Counted from the first letter of the stretch, positions 26,386-36,617 are shown. The stretch is DNA of 64,000 nucleotides from Succinimonas amylolytica DSM 2873 (GCF_000378405.1 NZ_KB899636.1:1463383-1527382), one strand, 5' to 3'. The notes: generated by a model not told the origin, from the sequence alone. Numbers and translations: made by a program.

Positions 26386-27042
26386 TCAGTTCAGTAGCTG
26401 TTTCATATAGGAGAGACTGGGATTGTCCTTCTTTTCATTTCCGATAGAAGTTTCCGGGCCGTGTCCGGAAAGCACCTTTACAGTGTCAGGGAGCCGGAAC
26501 AGCTTCCGGGTGATGCTGTCTACCAGATCCCGGGCATTGCCTCTCGGAAAATCAGTGCGTCCCACGGATCCCGCAAAAAGAGTATCCCCGGACAGCAGGA
26601 GTCCGCTTTTTTCAAGATAGTAGCAGACTCCGCCCGGAGTATGTCCCGGAGTGTGAATAACCCGGACTGTCTCGTTAAGGCCGAGATCCAGCTCTTCATT
26701 GTCGGAAACCCATCTGTCTGGTACAAAGTTTTCTACCGGAGGGAGTCCCAGCATCTGCCCCTGGTGGCACATACCTTCCAGAAGAAAGGAGTCTCCCTTT
26801 TCCGGACCGACGATGTCAATATTGAGAATCCTGGAGAGTTCTGGAGCTCCTCCGGCATGATCCTGATGGCCATGGGTGAGAAGAATGGCCGTTGGACTCA
26901 GACGAAGCCTGTCCAGCTCCAGCGATAGTTCGCGTGCAGAATCGCCAGGATCTACAATGACGGCATTGTTGTTGTCAGAACAGAAAACAATGCGGCAGTT
27001 TTGCTGAAACGGCGACACTCCGTAGGTGAGATATTGAATCAT
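26386..27042 (-). CDS. YcbL-like MBL-fold hydrolase (glyoxalase II-like)
   Basis: A 218-residue metallo-beta-lactamase-fold hydrolase. The metal-binding residues are in LTHGHQDHAGG, in HTPGHTPGGVCYY and in SGDTLFAGSVGRTDFPRGN, and a final LSGHGPET completes the site. This is the short glyoxalase II type (YcbL/GloC), which acts on thioesters such as S-lactoylglutathione, without the C-terminal domain of GloB. GGAGG precedes the ATG by 4 nt. It is convergent with ycgL and lies 76 bp after rlmI on the same strand. Confidence 0.88.
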   Translation of the reverse strand: MIQYLTYGVSPFQQNCRIVFCSDNNNAVIVDPGDSARELSLELDRLRLSPTAILLTHGHQDHAGGAPELSRILNIDIVGPEKGDSFLLEGMCHQGQMLGLPPVENFVPDRWVSDNEELDLGLNETVRVIHTPGHTPGGVCYYLEKSGLLLSGDTLFAGSVGRTDFPRGNARDLVDSITRKLFRLPDTVKVLSGHGPETSIGNEKKDNPSLSYMKQLLN

Positions 27043-27118
27043 GATTCCTCCTTGACGGCAGAACAGCAGGGGCGGAAATCCGGCGGTAAGAGCCGGAAAT
27101 TCCGTGTGTTTTTCAGAA

Positions 27119-28363
27119 TCAGTTTACTCTGACAACCAGCCCTTTGAGGTACAGGCCCTCGGGGAACGGAAGAGCTACCGGATGATCACCGGCCTGGGTG
27201 AGGTATTCTATTATCTGTCCTTCGCGGCCGGCATCAAGCAGGGCATCGGCCACCACTTTCTGAAAGAGATCCGGTGTCATGTGTCCGGAACAGGAATAGG
27301 TCATCAGAATGCCGCCGGGATTCAGAAGTGAGGCTGCCAGCATATTGATATCCTTGTAGCCCCGGCAGGCCTTTTGCAGCTGACTCTGGCTTTCGGCAAA
27401 CTTGGGAGGATCCAGAACAATTACGTCGAACTTTTTCTTTTCGTCCCGGGCTTTCCGCAGGTATTCAAAGACATCCGCCCTGACAAAACGGCAACGTCCG
27501 GGATCCAGATGGTTAAGAACCACGTTTTCCTTCGCAATGGAAAGAGCTGCTCCTGAGACATCAACATTGACCACTGATTTGGCACGGCCTCTGAGGGCAT
27601 ACAGAGAAAATCCCCCGGTATAGGAAAAGCAGTTCAGCACGTCCTTGCTGCGGCAGTATTTTTCGAGGGCGGCCCGGTTGTCTCGCTGATCCAGGTAGAA
27701 ACCGGTCTTGTGGCCGTTTTCCACATCCACCAGGATCTTCATGCCGGCGTTTTCGGAAATGGTCACCGGCTGCGGAGGGAGCTCTCCTTTAAGCATTCCC
27801 TTGCGTTCAGTCAGGCCTTCCTTTTTGCGTACGGCCTCGTCGGATCTCTCATAAATGACGTCATCCGGGAAGATTTTCTCCAGAGCTTTTCTGATGTCCT
27901 GAAGATGGAATTCCGTGCCGGCGGAAAGAATTTTGACCACCAGAATTCCGTTATAGCGGTCAATGATGAGCCCCGGCAGGAAATCAGATTCGGCATCAAT
28001 GACTCTGACGGCACTTACTGCGGTTCTTTCTATGAGCTTCTGGCGGCTTTCCCAGGCCTGGCGGATTCTTCCTTCAAAAAAAGCGGCATCGATTTTTTCA
28101 TCCGGGTTAAAACTCCAGACCCGGCCGCGGATCTGGGATTCCGGGGAGTAGGAGGCAGTAGCCAGAAAATTTCCGGCACTGTCCTTTACGGTAATATCCC
28201 CGCCTTTTTCAGGAGGATCCTTTACCTCCTTTACACCCTTGGAGAAGATCCAGGGGTGTTTTCTTAAAAGTGATTTTTCCCTTCCCGGGTGGAGAATCAT
28301 AATTCCTGGCATAAACGTGTCCTGACTGTGCTTGATAATTTGAATGGCAAAGATCTGCCTCAC
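27119..28363 (-). CDS. rlmI: 23S rRNA m5C1962 methyltransferase RlmI
   Basis: RlmI methylates C1962 of 23S rRNA using S-adenosylmethionine. The N-terminal PUA domain shows LHPGREKSLLRKHPWIFSKGV, nearly the E. coli start. The Rossmann methyltransferase part shows YLDQRDNR, VLNCFSYTGGFSLYAL, VNVDVSGAAL, DVIVLDPPKFA and the SCSGHM motif with its catalytic Cys. A GTG at 28363 with a perfect AGGAGG 7 nt upstream gives 414 residues; ATG 28312 would give about 397 and a more usual start. I kept the GTG for its ribosome binding site. The family is ~396 residues in E. coli. Confidence 0.9.
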   Translation of the reverse strand: MRQIFAIQIIKHSQDTFMPGIMILHPGREKSLLRKHPWIFSKGVKEVKDPPEKGGDITVKDSAGNFLATASYSPESQIRGRVWSFNPDEKIDAAFFEGRIRQAWESRQKLIERTAVSAVRVIDAESDFLPGLIIDRYNGILVVKILSAGTEFHLQDIRKALEKIFPDDVIYERSDEAVRKKEGLTERKGMLKGELPPQPVTISENAGMKILVDVENGHKTGFYLDQRDNRAALEKYCRSKDVLNCFSYTGGFSLYALRGRAKSVVNVDVSGAALSIAKENVVLNHLDPGRCRFVRADVFEYLRKARDEKKKFDVIVLDPPKFAESQSQLQKACRGYKDINMLAASLLNPGGILMTYSCSGHMTPDLFQKVVADALLDAGREGQIIEYLTQAGDHPVALPFPEGLYLKGLVVRVN

Positions 28364-29011
28364 AGGGATCCCTCCTGCCTTTATAAACAGAGTGTTTTAG
28401 GCACAGGGGCCGGTATTCATCCGGCGGCAGTTCAGATCCTGATGTCAAAAAGCTTTTCTTCTGTAAATCATATCAAAAAGCCGGGAATCATAGAAACGAT
28501 TGCTGAGAAAAACATTGAAACTGTGGTGATGGCAGAACAATGTGATACAGATGGTGTCTGATAATAACGGTGAACAATATAAGTGCACAAACAAATCAAA
28601 TGCAAGAACACGTATATTTTTATAATCTGTCTGGAAGGCCTGAGATTTCGTGTTTCGGCATTTTTATTTTTAGGAGGTTACTTTATCATGGTTTAAACCG
28701 GAGGTATCGGAGGGATTCCTGTTTATGATAAATCGGATTTCAGATGTATCTGAGATGAGGGATCTCGCATATTCCAGAAAAAACAGCCCTGGTTTTGGTG
28801 CTGTACAGTGTTTCTGAGGTAATCCCGCAGGGTTAACTGGAAGGAAGTACCTTTGTATTAGTCAGGGCCGCACCGGGGAGCAGAACATAAATGCCATGTT
28901 TTTCTGATAGCCTGGCCCTTAGACTGATAGGAGAGATTCCATGGTTCTGCGCTTTCTTCTGAAAAGCTATATCCTCTGTTTCCACTGCTTTTTGTTATTC
29001 ATCACTATTTG
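28364..29011. other. 648-bp region without a gene
   Basis: No supported coding frame or RNA. It contains AT-rich stretches with isolated TATAAT-like sequences and one AGGAGG followed by ATG-GTT-TAA (28672-28696), too short to be called a gene. Confidence 0.5.
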
Positions 29012-30580
29012 TTACCATTTATCACCATTCCGGCCGCGGCTCCGGGGAATAAATCCAAACCCGGACAGCGGCAGGGGCCAGGACATTTTCCGTTTCAGTG
29101 ATATATAGGTCTTCAAATACTTTTCCGAGCGGGACAGCACCTTGCTTTCCGCTTTGTTCAGATAGGCGCCGGCATCCTCCCGCAGGGCTATCTCTCTCTT
29201 CCGGCGCTGTCTTCTTACCCGATGACGGAGGGCTGCATATGCCAGAAATCCTGTCAGTGCCGGTCCTGTAAGATAAAGATACATGGAGCTTTTCAGCACC
29301 CATAGATTATCCCGGATGATGCAGGTCAATAGGAGATATGCCATAAGAAGCAGAGTTATCGCGGCGGAAACTTTCAAAATTATGTAATAGCGTTTATTAG
29401 TAATATACCAGAAATAGCGGATGGGCAGCATCTCTCCGGTAATCACTGCCAGAAACGGCAGTACTGCATACCACATGCTCATATACTCGTCATAGAACCT
29501 GGCCACCTCGCCAAGATCCAGAGGAGCCAGGTACAAATCCCGGAGAATCAGCGGCAGGGCACTCACGAGACCGAATATCATGGAGATCCCCAGTATGCGT
29601 TTCAGATCCGTCGGAATCTCACCGGTGAGGCGTCCGGTTTCACCGTTCATGGCATAATTATAGGTTCGTCCCTGCCAGAAGGCCTTCATGGTCCATACCG
29701 GATAAAGAGCATAGCTGATCTCGGTGCTCCTAACATCCGGTTCTTCACAGATAACGTGGAGATTATCGCAGTTATCTCCGGCGATGAACTTCCGTGAGGA
29801 GGCGATTACCCGGGCCTTAATAGCCGGATAGCTGCCTTTGGCGTTGATGTCAAAGATTCTGGCGTCCAGACCGGAAAGATACCCGAAATGAAAGGGAACT
29901 CCCGTCTCGGGATGGAAGGGCTCCAGTGACTGGGTTACCGCGGCGGGAATCGAGGCGGATCCGTCCTGAGGCACCCCCTGAAACGTCAGGGAGGCCGCAC
30001 CGGTGCAGTCATAGACATTATGGAAGAAAAGGTGCAGGTTTCCTGTAACCTGCTCCGTCTTCATAGTAATGCTGTTCGAAACCCGCACATCATAGATCCA
30101 GAAGGGAATGTAGCAGGCATGAATGCTTTCCGGCCTGGCGGTACTGGCGAATTCCTCCGGAACAAACAGGCTCTCCTTCAGGATTCTGTGAAAGGCCTCC
30201 AGGAAAAACTTCCGATCCTTTTTGAAGGGAATGAGGAAATCCGGCTCCGACTGATCCCGGATCTTGTCGGAAAATACGATGGAATTGCCGCAGAACGGAC
30301 AGGCATCCGAGGCTCCCAAAGCTCCGGGACGGACAATACCTCCGCAGGAACGGCAGGCATAGGTGCGATTGAGAGACTCCCTTTTTTCCCGATACTCCAT
30401 AATCCGGTCAGCGGCTTCGGTAAGACTGACGTTATGACTGGCCGCTTTCAAAACAATATCATCGTATTCCGGAATGGTGAGTACCTTATCACAGCTCTCG
30501 CAGACGAGGGCCTGCTTTTCAATTCCGAAAATCATATTTCCGGAACAGCAGGGGCAGCGCGAATGCTCGGGAATATTCAT
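29012..30580 (-). CDS. Zinc-ribbon membrane protein, paralog 1
   Basis: A 522-residue protein with two N-terminal zinc ribbons: C9-x2-C12 with C27-x2-C30 (TFIIB-like), then CRSCGG and CPFCGNS at about residues 75-100. A soluble region with IPFKKDRKFFLEAFHRIL, ACYIPFWIYD, and YALYPVWTMKAFWQGRTYNYAMNGETG follows. Four membrane spans occupy ~320-460, and the tail is basic. The start is supported by AAGGAGAAGG just upstream. Similar proteins are annotated as TFIIB-type zinc-ribbon or DNA-helicase-related, with no proven function. It is about 50 percent similar by eye to the next gene, indicating a tandem duplication. Confidence 0.7.
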   Translation of the reverse strand: MNIPEHSRCPCCSGNMIFGIEKQALVCESCDKVLTIPEYDDIVLKAASHNVSLTEAADRIMEYREKRESLNRTYACRSCGGIVRPGALGASDACPFCGNSIVFSDKIRDQSEPDFLIPFKKDRKFFLEAFHRILKESLFVPEEFASTARPESIHACYIPFWIYDVRVSNSITMKTEQVTGNLHLFFHNVYDCTGAASLTFQGVPQDGSASIPAAVTQSLEPFHPETGVPFHFGYLSGLDARIFDINAKGSYPAIKARVIASSRKFIAGDNCDNLHVICEEPDVRSTEISYALYPVWTMKAFWQGRTYNYAMNGETGRLTGEIPTDLKRILGISMIFGLVSALPLILRDLYLAPLDLGEVARFYDEYMSMWYAVLPFLAVITGEMLPIRYFWYITNKRYYIILKVSAAITLLLMAYLLLTCIIRDNLWVLKSSMYLYLTGPALTGFLAYAALRHRVRRQRRKREIALREDAGAYLNKAESKVLSRSEKYLKTYISLKRKMSWPLPLSGFGFIPRSRGRNGDKW

Positions 30581-31157
30581 ATCCTTCTCCTTCTCAGCCT
30601 TATAATCTGGCTTTCCTCTCCGTCCCTTTTCTTTTTGCCGACGGCCGCCTGCTTTCTCTATTTATTTTCAGGAGATCAGTACGGTTCATTCTCCTATAAA
30701 TGACAGAGAGCCCGTAAAATCTGTGCTTCCGGGACAATCCAGACGGAGCGGATCGCCCCGGAGGAGATTCCGGTCATGTCCCGGTAGCGGGATATGCGGG
30801 GTCAGACAAATGCGCGGTATTAAGCGAGAGGAAAAAAGGGGATGAGAATCCCGTGACAACAGGCCGGCGCTTCCGTAAATGAAAGGGGCTGAAATCAAAA
30901 ACAGGTGAAGGCATCCAGGCTTCAGCTCATTACCGTGCCGTCTGCTCACTGGAATGTGATTAACAGTCAGCACTGGGGATCTTAAACGAGAATTTCCGGA
31001 AAAACGTTGAGCATGAAGGCATTTTTTGAAAACATTACGGCTTATCCGGACCGATTGTTATGCAGAAACCAATGCCAGCGGCGGAACGGGAATGCTGGAC
31101 GGGCCGCCGAAAACGGAACTGCGGAATGACTGATCCGCGGAACCGGTAAGCGCTTCG
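30581..31157. other. 577-bp spacer between the zinc-ribbon paralogs
   Basis: No convincing gene. A 95-codon minus-strand frame (30686-30973) has no ribosome binding site and an atypical composition. No strong terminator was found, so it could be a remnant of the duplication. Confidence 0.45.
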
Positions 31158-32687
31158 TCAGAAACTTCCCAGCCACCAGTATTTAGGCCGCGGATAGGTC
31201 ATGGAGGTTTTATGGTTCCAGTAGCGGCCCAGCTCCCGGAGCTCCTGCCGGTCAATACGCAGGGAGTCTTCCCGGGCATAGGCATCGGCATCTGTACGGG
31301 GTTTCAGAGCCAGGCTGTCCTGTTCTTTTCTGACATATTTCCGGAAAAAGTCCCTGATAATCCCGCCCAGCCCCAGAGCAATCAAAAAAAGAAGTCCGGG
31401 AGCCACCGGGCCCCAGAATTCTTCCCGAAAAATATGAATGCCGGTATCAAGGCAGAACAGAAATGCAGCCAGCCATATAGCTGCCTTCAGATATCCGGTA
31501 TGACTCCGCCGGCCGGCGAACACAGCATATCTTTTCCATAAAGCAGTGGCAGCAAAAGACGTAAGAAGCAGGATGCTCGCCATGGCAGCAAAAACCAGAT
31601 CGGCAACAAGATTATTAAACCGGTAGCTCAAAGCAAGATAAGTCCAGAATATCCCCGCCGGCAGGAAAAGGAGCATGCCCCCCGCATAGCCAGCCAGGTT
31701 CATAAGTCCGACGTCTGCCGGAGGGAGCCCGGCAGAAGTTCCGGTCTGGCCGTTCATGGCAAAGGTATAATTACGGCCTTCCCAGACCATGGTCATGGTC
31801 CATACGGGGAAAAGGGCATATCCCACCCCCCGGGTTCTGACCTGACAGTCCCGGTCCAGAATCCGTATATTGTCGAATTTCCGGCCGGTGAGAAGACGTG
31901 CTGATGAATAAAGAATCCGTTCCTTAACCAGTCTAAAGCCCTGAACATGATTTGCGTCGTATATCCGGGCCTCAAGTCCGGCAAGATAGGCGAAATTAAA
32001 TGGCACTGCATCCTTAATCAGATACGGCTCCAGTGTATGGGTGATCTTGTCTGGCACATCCCGGGAGGCATCCTGGGGGACCCCGCGGAATTCTGTGTGT
32101 CCGGCCACGTTTCCCTCAAACAGATCATGAACAAAACTGTTTTTGACCAGCTCAACCGTCTCTGCTGCCAGTTTGGCCCGGTCGTCTACGTCCGCGTCAT
32201 AGATCCAGAAGGGAACGTATACTGCCCTGATGTTTTCAGGACGGGCGGCGGTACGGAATTCCTCTGGTACAAAAAGGCCTTTTTCCATGATATTCCGGCA
32301 GACCTCCTCAAAATGTGCCCGATCCTTTTTGAAGGGAATAATGTAATCCGGTTCCGCCTGATCCCGGTACTTGTCAGAAAAAACAATGGCATTATTGCAG
32401 AAAGGACAGGAGTCCGAAGCGGACAGTGCTCCGGGCCGGATAAGGCCGCCGCAGGATCGGCATGTGTAGAGACGATCGGGATTATTCTGTCTTTCGTGAG
32501 TTCGTATGATCCGGTCTGCGGCCTCTGTAAGACTGACATTGCTTCTGACTTTTTCCGTAACCAGTCGGTCATAGTCGGGAACGGTGAGACTGAGTCCGCA
32601 GCTTTCGCAGACCAGAGCCTGTTTTCCGATATCAAAGGTCATGTTCCCGGAGCAGCCGGGACAGCGGGCATGTTCTGGAATATTCAT
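31158..32687 (-). CDS. Zinc-ribbon membrane protein, paralog 2
   Basis: A 509-residue paralog of the gene at 29012-30580, with the same order: CPGCSGN and CESCGLS ribbon, CRSCGG and CPFCNNA ribbon, IPFKKDRAHFEEVCRNIM, VYVPFWIYD, YALFPVWTMTMVWEGRNYTFAMNGQTG, four membrane spans, and a C-terminal cytoplasmic tail. All eight ribbon cysteines are kept. Its ATG overlaps the stop of a 75-residue upstream frame by 4 bp, hinting at translational coupling. Function unknown. Confidence 0.7.
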   Translation of the reverse strand: MNIPEHARCPGCSGNMTFDIGKQALVCESCGLSLTVPDYDRLVTEKVRSNVSLTEAADRIIRTHERQNNPDRLYTCRSCGGLIRPGALSASDSCPFCNNAIVFSDKYRDQAEPDYIIPFKKDRAHFEEVCRNIMEKGLFVPEEFRTAARPENIRAVYVPFWIYDADVDDRAKLAAETVELVKNSFVHDLFEGNVAGHTEFRGVPQDASRDVPDKITHTLEPYLIKDAVPFNFAYLAGLEARIYDANHVQGFRLVKERILYSSARLLTGRKFDNIRILDRDCQVRTRGVGYALFPVWTMTMVWEGRNYTFAMNGQTGTSAGLPPADVGLMNLAGYAGGMLLFLPAGIFWTYLALSYRFNNLVADLVFAAMASILLLTSFAATALWKRYAVFAGRRSHTGYLKAAIWLAAFLFCLDTGIHIFREEFWGPVAPGLLFLIALGLGGIIRDFFRKYVRKEQDSLALKPRTDADAYAREDSLRIDRQELRELGRYWNHKTSMTYPRPKYWWLGSF

Positions 32688-32911
32688 ACCGTGGTGTTCT
32701 CTTTCATTAATGGCTCATCTATCTGCATGAAATTTGAATTGCATATGACGCACAGTGCTGGTGCTGAAATCAGTATCGTCATTCGTGATAGCATTTTCAG
32801 ACAGGATCTGTTCAGTTTTGCAAAAGCCCTGAATTCCCGCTTGCAGGCTTTCTCTTCGGCTGCTATGCGGGCGATCTGGATAAAGTATTGCTTATTTCCC
32901 TTGTTGGCCAT
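32684..32911 (-). CDS. Small basic protein possibly coupled to the zinc-ribbon gene
   Basis: A 75-residue frame with a basic N-terminus (NKGNKQYFIQIARIAAEEKACKREFRAFAKLN) and a short hydrophobic stretch (MTILISAPALCVIC). The only supports are the ATGA overlap with the following gene and reasonable composition; its ribosome binding site is weak. It could be an upstream regulatory frame rather than a functional protein. Confidence 0.3.
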   Translation of the reverse strand: MANKGNKQYFIQIARIAAEEKACKREFRAFAKLNRSCLKMLSRMTILISAPALCVICNSNFMQIDEPLMKENTTV

Positions 32912-33296
32912 GAAATCTGCTTTCTGAGATATACACGGAGATTTTATCCCATGTAAACAAGTTCGTTATATACGACGTTCTCAAAATTATGGGTGATATC
33001 ATACCGGTTTTTCATAATGCGGATGGAATACTAAGAGACATCTTTGTTGTAAAACCTGAGATAATATTCCATCTCCTGTCTGTCTTTGACTGAACATTGT
33101 TTTGCGGTGTCTTTTGCATACGTCAATGACCAGATAAATATGTCATTCTTTTGTTCAATCGTTCTGTCCCTGACTAGCAGTTGTCATCCAGGTGCTATCA
33201 TTCCTGAAATTCTGTAAAACTTTGAAAAACATTTAGGTGGTCCGATAGTCTATAATAGCCGCTGAATTACTATCCAAACGGGGTTCAAGGATTTCT
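32912..33296. other. 385-bp divergent region before macA
   Basis: No coding frame. It is AT-rich and holds the macA -10 box. No operator-like inverted repeat was recognised. Confidence 0.5.
33251..33256 (+). promoter_or_regulatory. -10 box for the macAB operon
   Basis: TATAAT 41 bp before the macA ATG. TTGAAA at 33222-33227 is too far (23 bp) for a normal -35 box. Confidence 0.5.
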
Positions 33297-34481
33297 ATGA
33301 AAAAGCTCATTGTGCTTATTCTGCTGGTAGTGCTGGCCGGAGGCTGGTTTTACTTCAGCAAGGGCGAAGAAAAGAAGCTGCGTTTTATGACCATAAAGCC
33401 GTCCCGCGGCGATGTTGTGGAAACGGTTATGGCCACTGGCACCCTGGTGGGGCTTAACGAGGTCAGCGTCGGTGCTCAGGTGAACGGTCAGCTGGAAAAG
33501 CTTTATGTGAAGCTGGGAGATCGGGTTAAGAAGGGCGACAGGATTGCGGATATTGAGCAGCGCACCCAGCTTAACGCGGTAAAGATGGCCGAAGCGGAAC
33601 TCAAAATCGCTGAGTCATCTCTTAAAGAAAAGCAGGCTCTTCTGAAAAAACAGGAGTCCGAGTATAACCGTCAGAAAAAAATGAAGGCCGGCAATGCAAC
33701 CTCTGATGCGGATCTGGAATCTGCGGAGGCTGATCTTCTTTCCACCAGAGCCGCCATTGAATCATCAAATGCCCAGATTGAAAAGTGCAAGGTTAATGTG
33801 GATACCGCAAAAACCAATCTTGGCTATACCAAAATTGTGGCTCCTATGGATGGCGTGGTCATCGGAGTTGTCACCGAGGAAGGTCAGACCGTGGTTTCTG
33901 CGCAGTCTGCTCCTACCATTGTCAAGCTGGCGGAACTGGATACCATGACCGTGGAGGCTGAGGTGTCCGAAGCCGATGTGGTGAAGGTCAAGCCGGGCAT
34001 GCGTTCCTTTTTCACCATTCTCGGTCTGCCGGATCAGAAGTTTGATGCCGATCTGAGACAGGTGGAGCCGGCTCCCAAGTCCGAGAGTCAGAGTACCAGC
34101 TCCGCATCTTCCAGTTCCAGCACCCAGGCTATCTACTACAACGCTCTTCTTGATGTCAAAAATCCTGACGGCGTGCTCAGAAAATCCATGACTGCCGAGG
34201 TGACCATCGTGCTTGGCGAAAGCAAGGATGTAGTCACCTTGCCTATTGTGGCACTGAGAAAGAAGGTGGCGGAGAATGAATTTATGGTGCACGTGCTTCG
34301 GAATAACAAGCCGGAGCCGGTAAAGGTTACAGTAGGGCGCAAGGACAACATTAATTACGAGATCGTTTCCGGTCTTTCCGAAAACGACGAGGTGATTATC
34401 GGCAACGACGAGAATTCTGCCGAAGCCGCTGCCATGGCTGCGCAGGATAAGAAGCGCCGTCGCGGCCCTCCCCGCATGTAG
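33297..34481 (+). CDS. macA: MacA-type periplasmic adaptor of a tripartite efflux pump
   Basis: MacA links the MacB transporter to an outer-membrane channel, exporting macrolides and other amphiphiles. The 394-residue protein has an N-terminal membrane anchor (residues 3-20), a barrel-sandwich half (VMATGTLVGLNEVSVGAQVNGQLEKLYVKLGDRVKKGD), and a long Lys/Glu/Ala hairpin coiled coil (~95-180). The second sandwich half (IVAPMDGVVIG) is followed by a beta-barrel and membrane-proximal domain. A Ser-rich loop (~265-275) is inserted. It is the first of three genes with macB and a TolC-like lipoprotein. Confidence 0.9.
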   Translation: MKKLIVLILLVVLAGGWFYFSKGEEKKLRFMTIKPSRGDVVETVMATGTLVGLNEVSVGAQVNGQLEKLYVKLGDRVKKGDRIADIEQRTQLNAVKMAEAELKIAESSLKEKQALLKKQESEYNRQKKMKAGNATSDADLESAEADLLSTRAAIESSNAQIEKCKVNVDTAKTNLGYTKIVAPMDGVVIGVVTEEGQTVVSAQSAPTIVKLAELDTMTVEAEVSEADVVKVKPGMRSFFTILGLPDQKFDADLRQVEPAPKSESQSTSSASSSSSTQAIYYNALLDVKNPDGVLRKSMTAEVTIVLGESKDVVTLPIVALRKKVAENEFMVHVLRNNKPEPVKVTVGRKDNINYEIVSGLSENDEVIIGNDENSAEAAAMAAQDKKRRRGPPRM

Positions 34482-34534
34482 TAAACAGCAGGATCGTGCT
34501 AACCCTGATAACCTGAATACTGGCGAGGATAACA

Positions 34535-36601
34535 ATGACAGATGTGAACAGTTCCGTTCCAGGAGCGGACACCAATATTGCCGGGGCTTCTTCCGGGACT
34601 GCTATAGCCCACCGGGAGGAGATGACCGGTTCTTCAGAAAGACCTCTTCTGGAGGTGAAGGATATCCGCAGAAGCTTCGGCCTGGGAGGCTCGGAGTCCG
34701 TGGAAATCCTGCACGGCATCAATCTTAAAATCTACCAGGGTGAGATGGTGGCCATTATCGGCCAGTCCGGCTCCGGCAAGTCCACCCTGATGAACATTCT
34801 GGGCTGTCTTGACAAGCCCACTTCCGGGGAATACCGTATTTCCGGCGTGGAAACCAGTCAGCTGGATGCTGATGAGCTGGCCCGGCTCCGGAGGGAATAC
34901 TTTGGCTTTATCTTTCAGAGATACCACCTTCTGGGGCATCTGCGCGCTGCCGAAAATGTTGAGATTCCGGCTATTTATGCCGGCATTAAAAGCGGCCGCC
35001 GTGCAGCCAGAGCCGAGGAGCTTTTAAACAGGCTGGGGCTGGGAGACCGCTCATCCCACCGTCCGGGAGAGCTTTCCGGAGGTCAGCAGCAGCGGGTGAG
35101 TATTGCCCGGGCGCTTATGAACGGCGGTCAGGTAATTCTGGCTGACGAACCTACAGGAGCCCTGGATTCCAGGAGCGGCGCCGAGGTTATGGAGATCCTG
35201 GAGGAGCTGCATCGGCAGGGGCATACCGTAATTCTGGTAACCCACGATTCCAAGATTGCCGCTCATGCCGGACGCATAATTGAAATCAAGGACGGTAATA
35301 TTATTGCCGACCGTATCAATGAAGGAAAATCCGGAACCAGAAATCCTCTGACCGATGCCGATTTTGTGAAGCTCAATCCGCATTTTCTGGCGCAGTTCCG
35401 CTCCTATGTGGACAGATTCCGGGAGGCCTTTAAAATGGCGGCCATTGCCATGATTTCCCACAAGATGCGCACGCTTCTGACCATGCTGGGCATTATTATC
35501 GGCATTATGGCGGTGGTCAGCGTGGTGGCTCTGGGACAGGGTGCCAGTCAGAAGGTTATTAACGACATCAGCGCCATTGGCACCAACACTATTTCCGTTT
35601 ATCCCGGCAAGGATTTCGGAGATATCCGTTCCGGCAAGGTGCAGACTCTGACAGTGCAGGACATGCAGGCTCTGGACAGACAGGTGTTTACTGATGCCAT
35701 AACTCCCGATCGCAGCAGTTCCCTTTTAAGTCAGTACCGCAGTGTTTCCATCAATGCCACGGTACACGGGGTCAGCGAGCAGTTTTTCCGGGTTAAGGGA
35801 TACGAGGCGGCAGCCGGCAGACTGTTTGGCCGTGGGGATGTTAAGGATCTTAGCCAGGTGGCGGTTATTGATGCCAAGGCGGCTGAGCGCTTTTTCGGAG
35901 AGGAGGATCCCATCGGCAAGGTGATTATTTTTGGTAAGCTGCCCTGTCAGATTATCGGAGTGCTGGCACCATCGGAATCTCCCTTCGGCAATGAGAATGC
36001 CGTGCATGCCTACATTCCCTATACTACCATGATGTCCAAGGTGGTCCATGAACGTTTTCTGGGGTCTATCACCATCAGGGTACGGGAAGGGATGTCAAAC
36101 GCTGTGGCGCAGGAATCCATTGAGCATCTCCTGGAGATGCGGCATGGAACCAAGGACTTTTTCACCAATAGCTCCGATACCATTATGAAGACCATTACCA
36201 AAACCACGGACACCTTTACCTATCTTATCAGCGCCATTGCGGTTATTTCCCTGATAGTGGGAGGAATTGGCGTTATGAACATCATGCTGGTGTCTGTTAC
36301 CGAACGGACCAAGGAGATCGGCATCCGCATGGCTGTAGGTGCCAGACAGAGTGACATTCTGCAGCAGTTCCTTATTGAGGCTGTGCTGGTCTGTCTTCTG
36401 GGAGGCACGCTTGGAGTTATCTGCTCCTACGGTGTGGGTTACGTGTTCAGTCTGTTTGTGCAGGCCATAAGCATGCAGTTTTCAACCACCTCGATTATTG
36501 CGGCGGTAGTGTGTTCTTCTCTTATCGGGGTGATTTTTGGATACATTCCGGCCCGAAACGCCGCCAGACTTAATCCCATAGATGCCCTGGCCCGGGAATA
36601 G
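34535..36601 (+). CDS. macB: MacB-type ABC transporter (ATPase plus permease)
   Basis: A 688-residue fused ABC transporter of the inner membrane. A polar 40-residue N-terminal extension precedes the ATPase. That domain contains Walker A (GQSGSGKST), Q-loop (FIFQRYHLLGHL), signature (LSGGQQQR), Walker B (VILADEPTGALD) and the switch His (VTHD). The C-terminal half has one membrane span (~305-325), a large periplasmic domain with FFRVKGYEAAAGRLF, and three final spans, the MacB topology. Residues needed for ATP hydrolysis are all present. It lies 53 bp after macA. Confidence 0.93.
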   Translation: MTDVNSSVPGADTNIAGASSGTAIAHREEMTGSSERPLLEVKDIRRSFGLGGSESVEILHGINLKIYQGEMVAIIGQSGSGKSTLMNILGCLDKPTSGEYRISGVETSQLDADELARLRREYFGFIFQRYHLLGHLRAAENVEIPAIYAGIKSGRRAARAEELLNRLGLGDRSSHRPGELSGGQQQRVSIARALMNGGQVILADEPTGALDSRSGAEVMEILEELHRQGHTVILVTHDSKIAAHAGRIIEIKDGNIIADRINEGKSGTRNPLTDADFVKLNPHFLAQFRSYVDRFREAFKMAAIAMISHKMRTLLTMLGIIIGIMAVVSVVALGQGASQKVINDISAIGTNTISVYPGKDFGDIRSGKVQTLTVQDMQALDRQVFTDAITPDRSSSLLSQYRSVSINATVHGVSEQFFRVKGYEAAAGRLFGRGDVKDLSQVAVIDAKAAERFFGEEDPIGKVIIFGKLPCQIIGVLAPSESPFGNENAVHAYIPYTTMMSKVVHERFLGSITIRVREGMSNAVAQESIEHLLEMRHGTKDFFTNSSDTIMKTITKTTDTFTYLISAIAVISLIVGGIGVMNIMLVSVTERTKEIGIRMAVGARQSDILQQFLIEAVLVCLLGGTLGVICSYGVGYVFSLFVQAISMQFSTTSIIAAVVCSSLIGVIFGYIPARNAARLNPIDALARE

Positions 36602-36617
36602 GAAGGAGATTCTGATT

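Noticed and set aside
28672..28696. Minigene AGGAGG...ATG-GTT-TAA
   Set aside because: Two codons only, with no sign of conservation or regulated downstream gene. Recorded but not called.
30686..30973. 95-codon minus-strand frame between the zinc-ribbon paralogs
   Set aside because: Atypical composition (many Pro, Arg, His, Ser), no ribosome binding site and no family resemblance.
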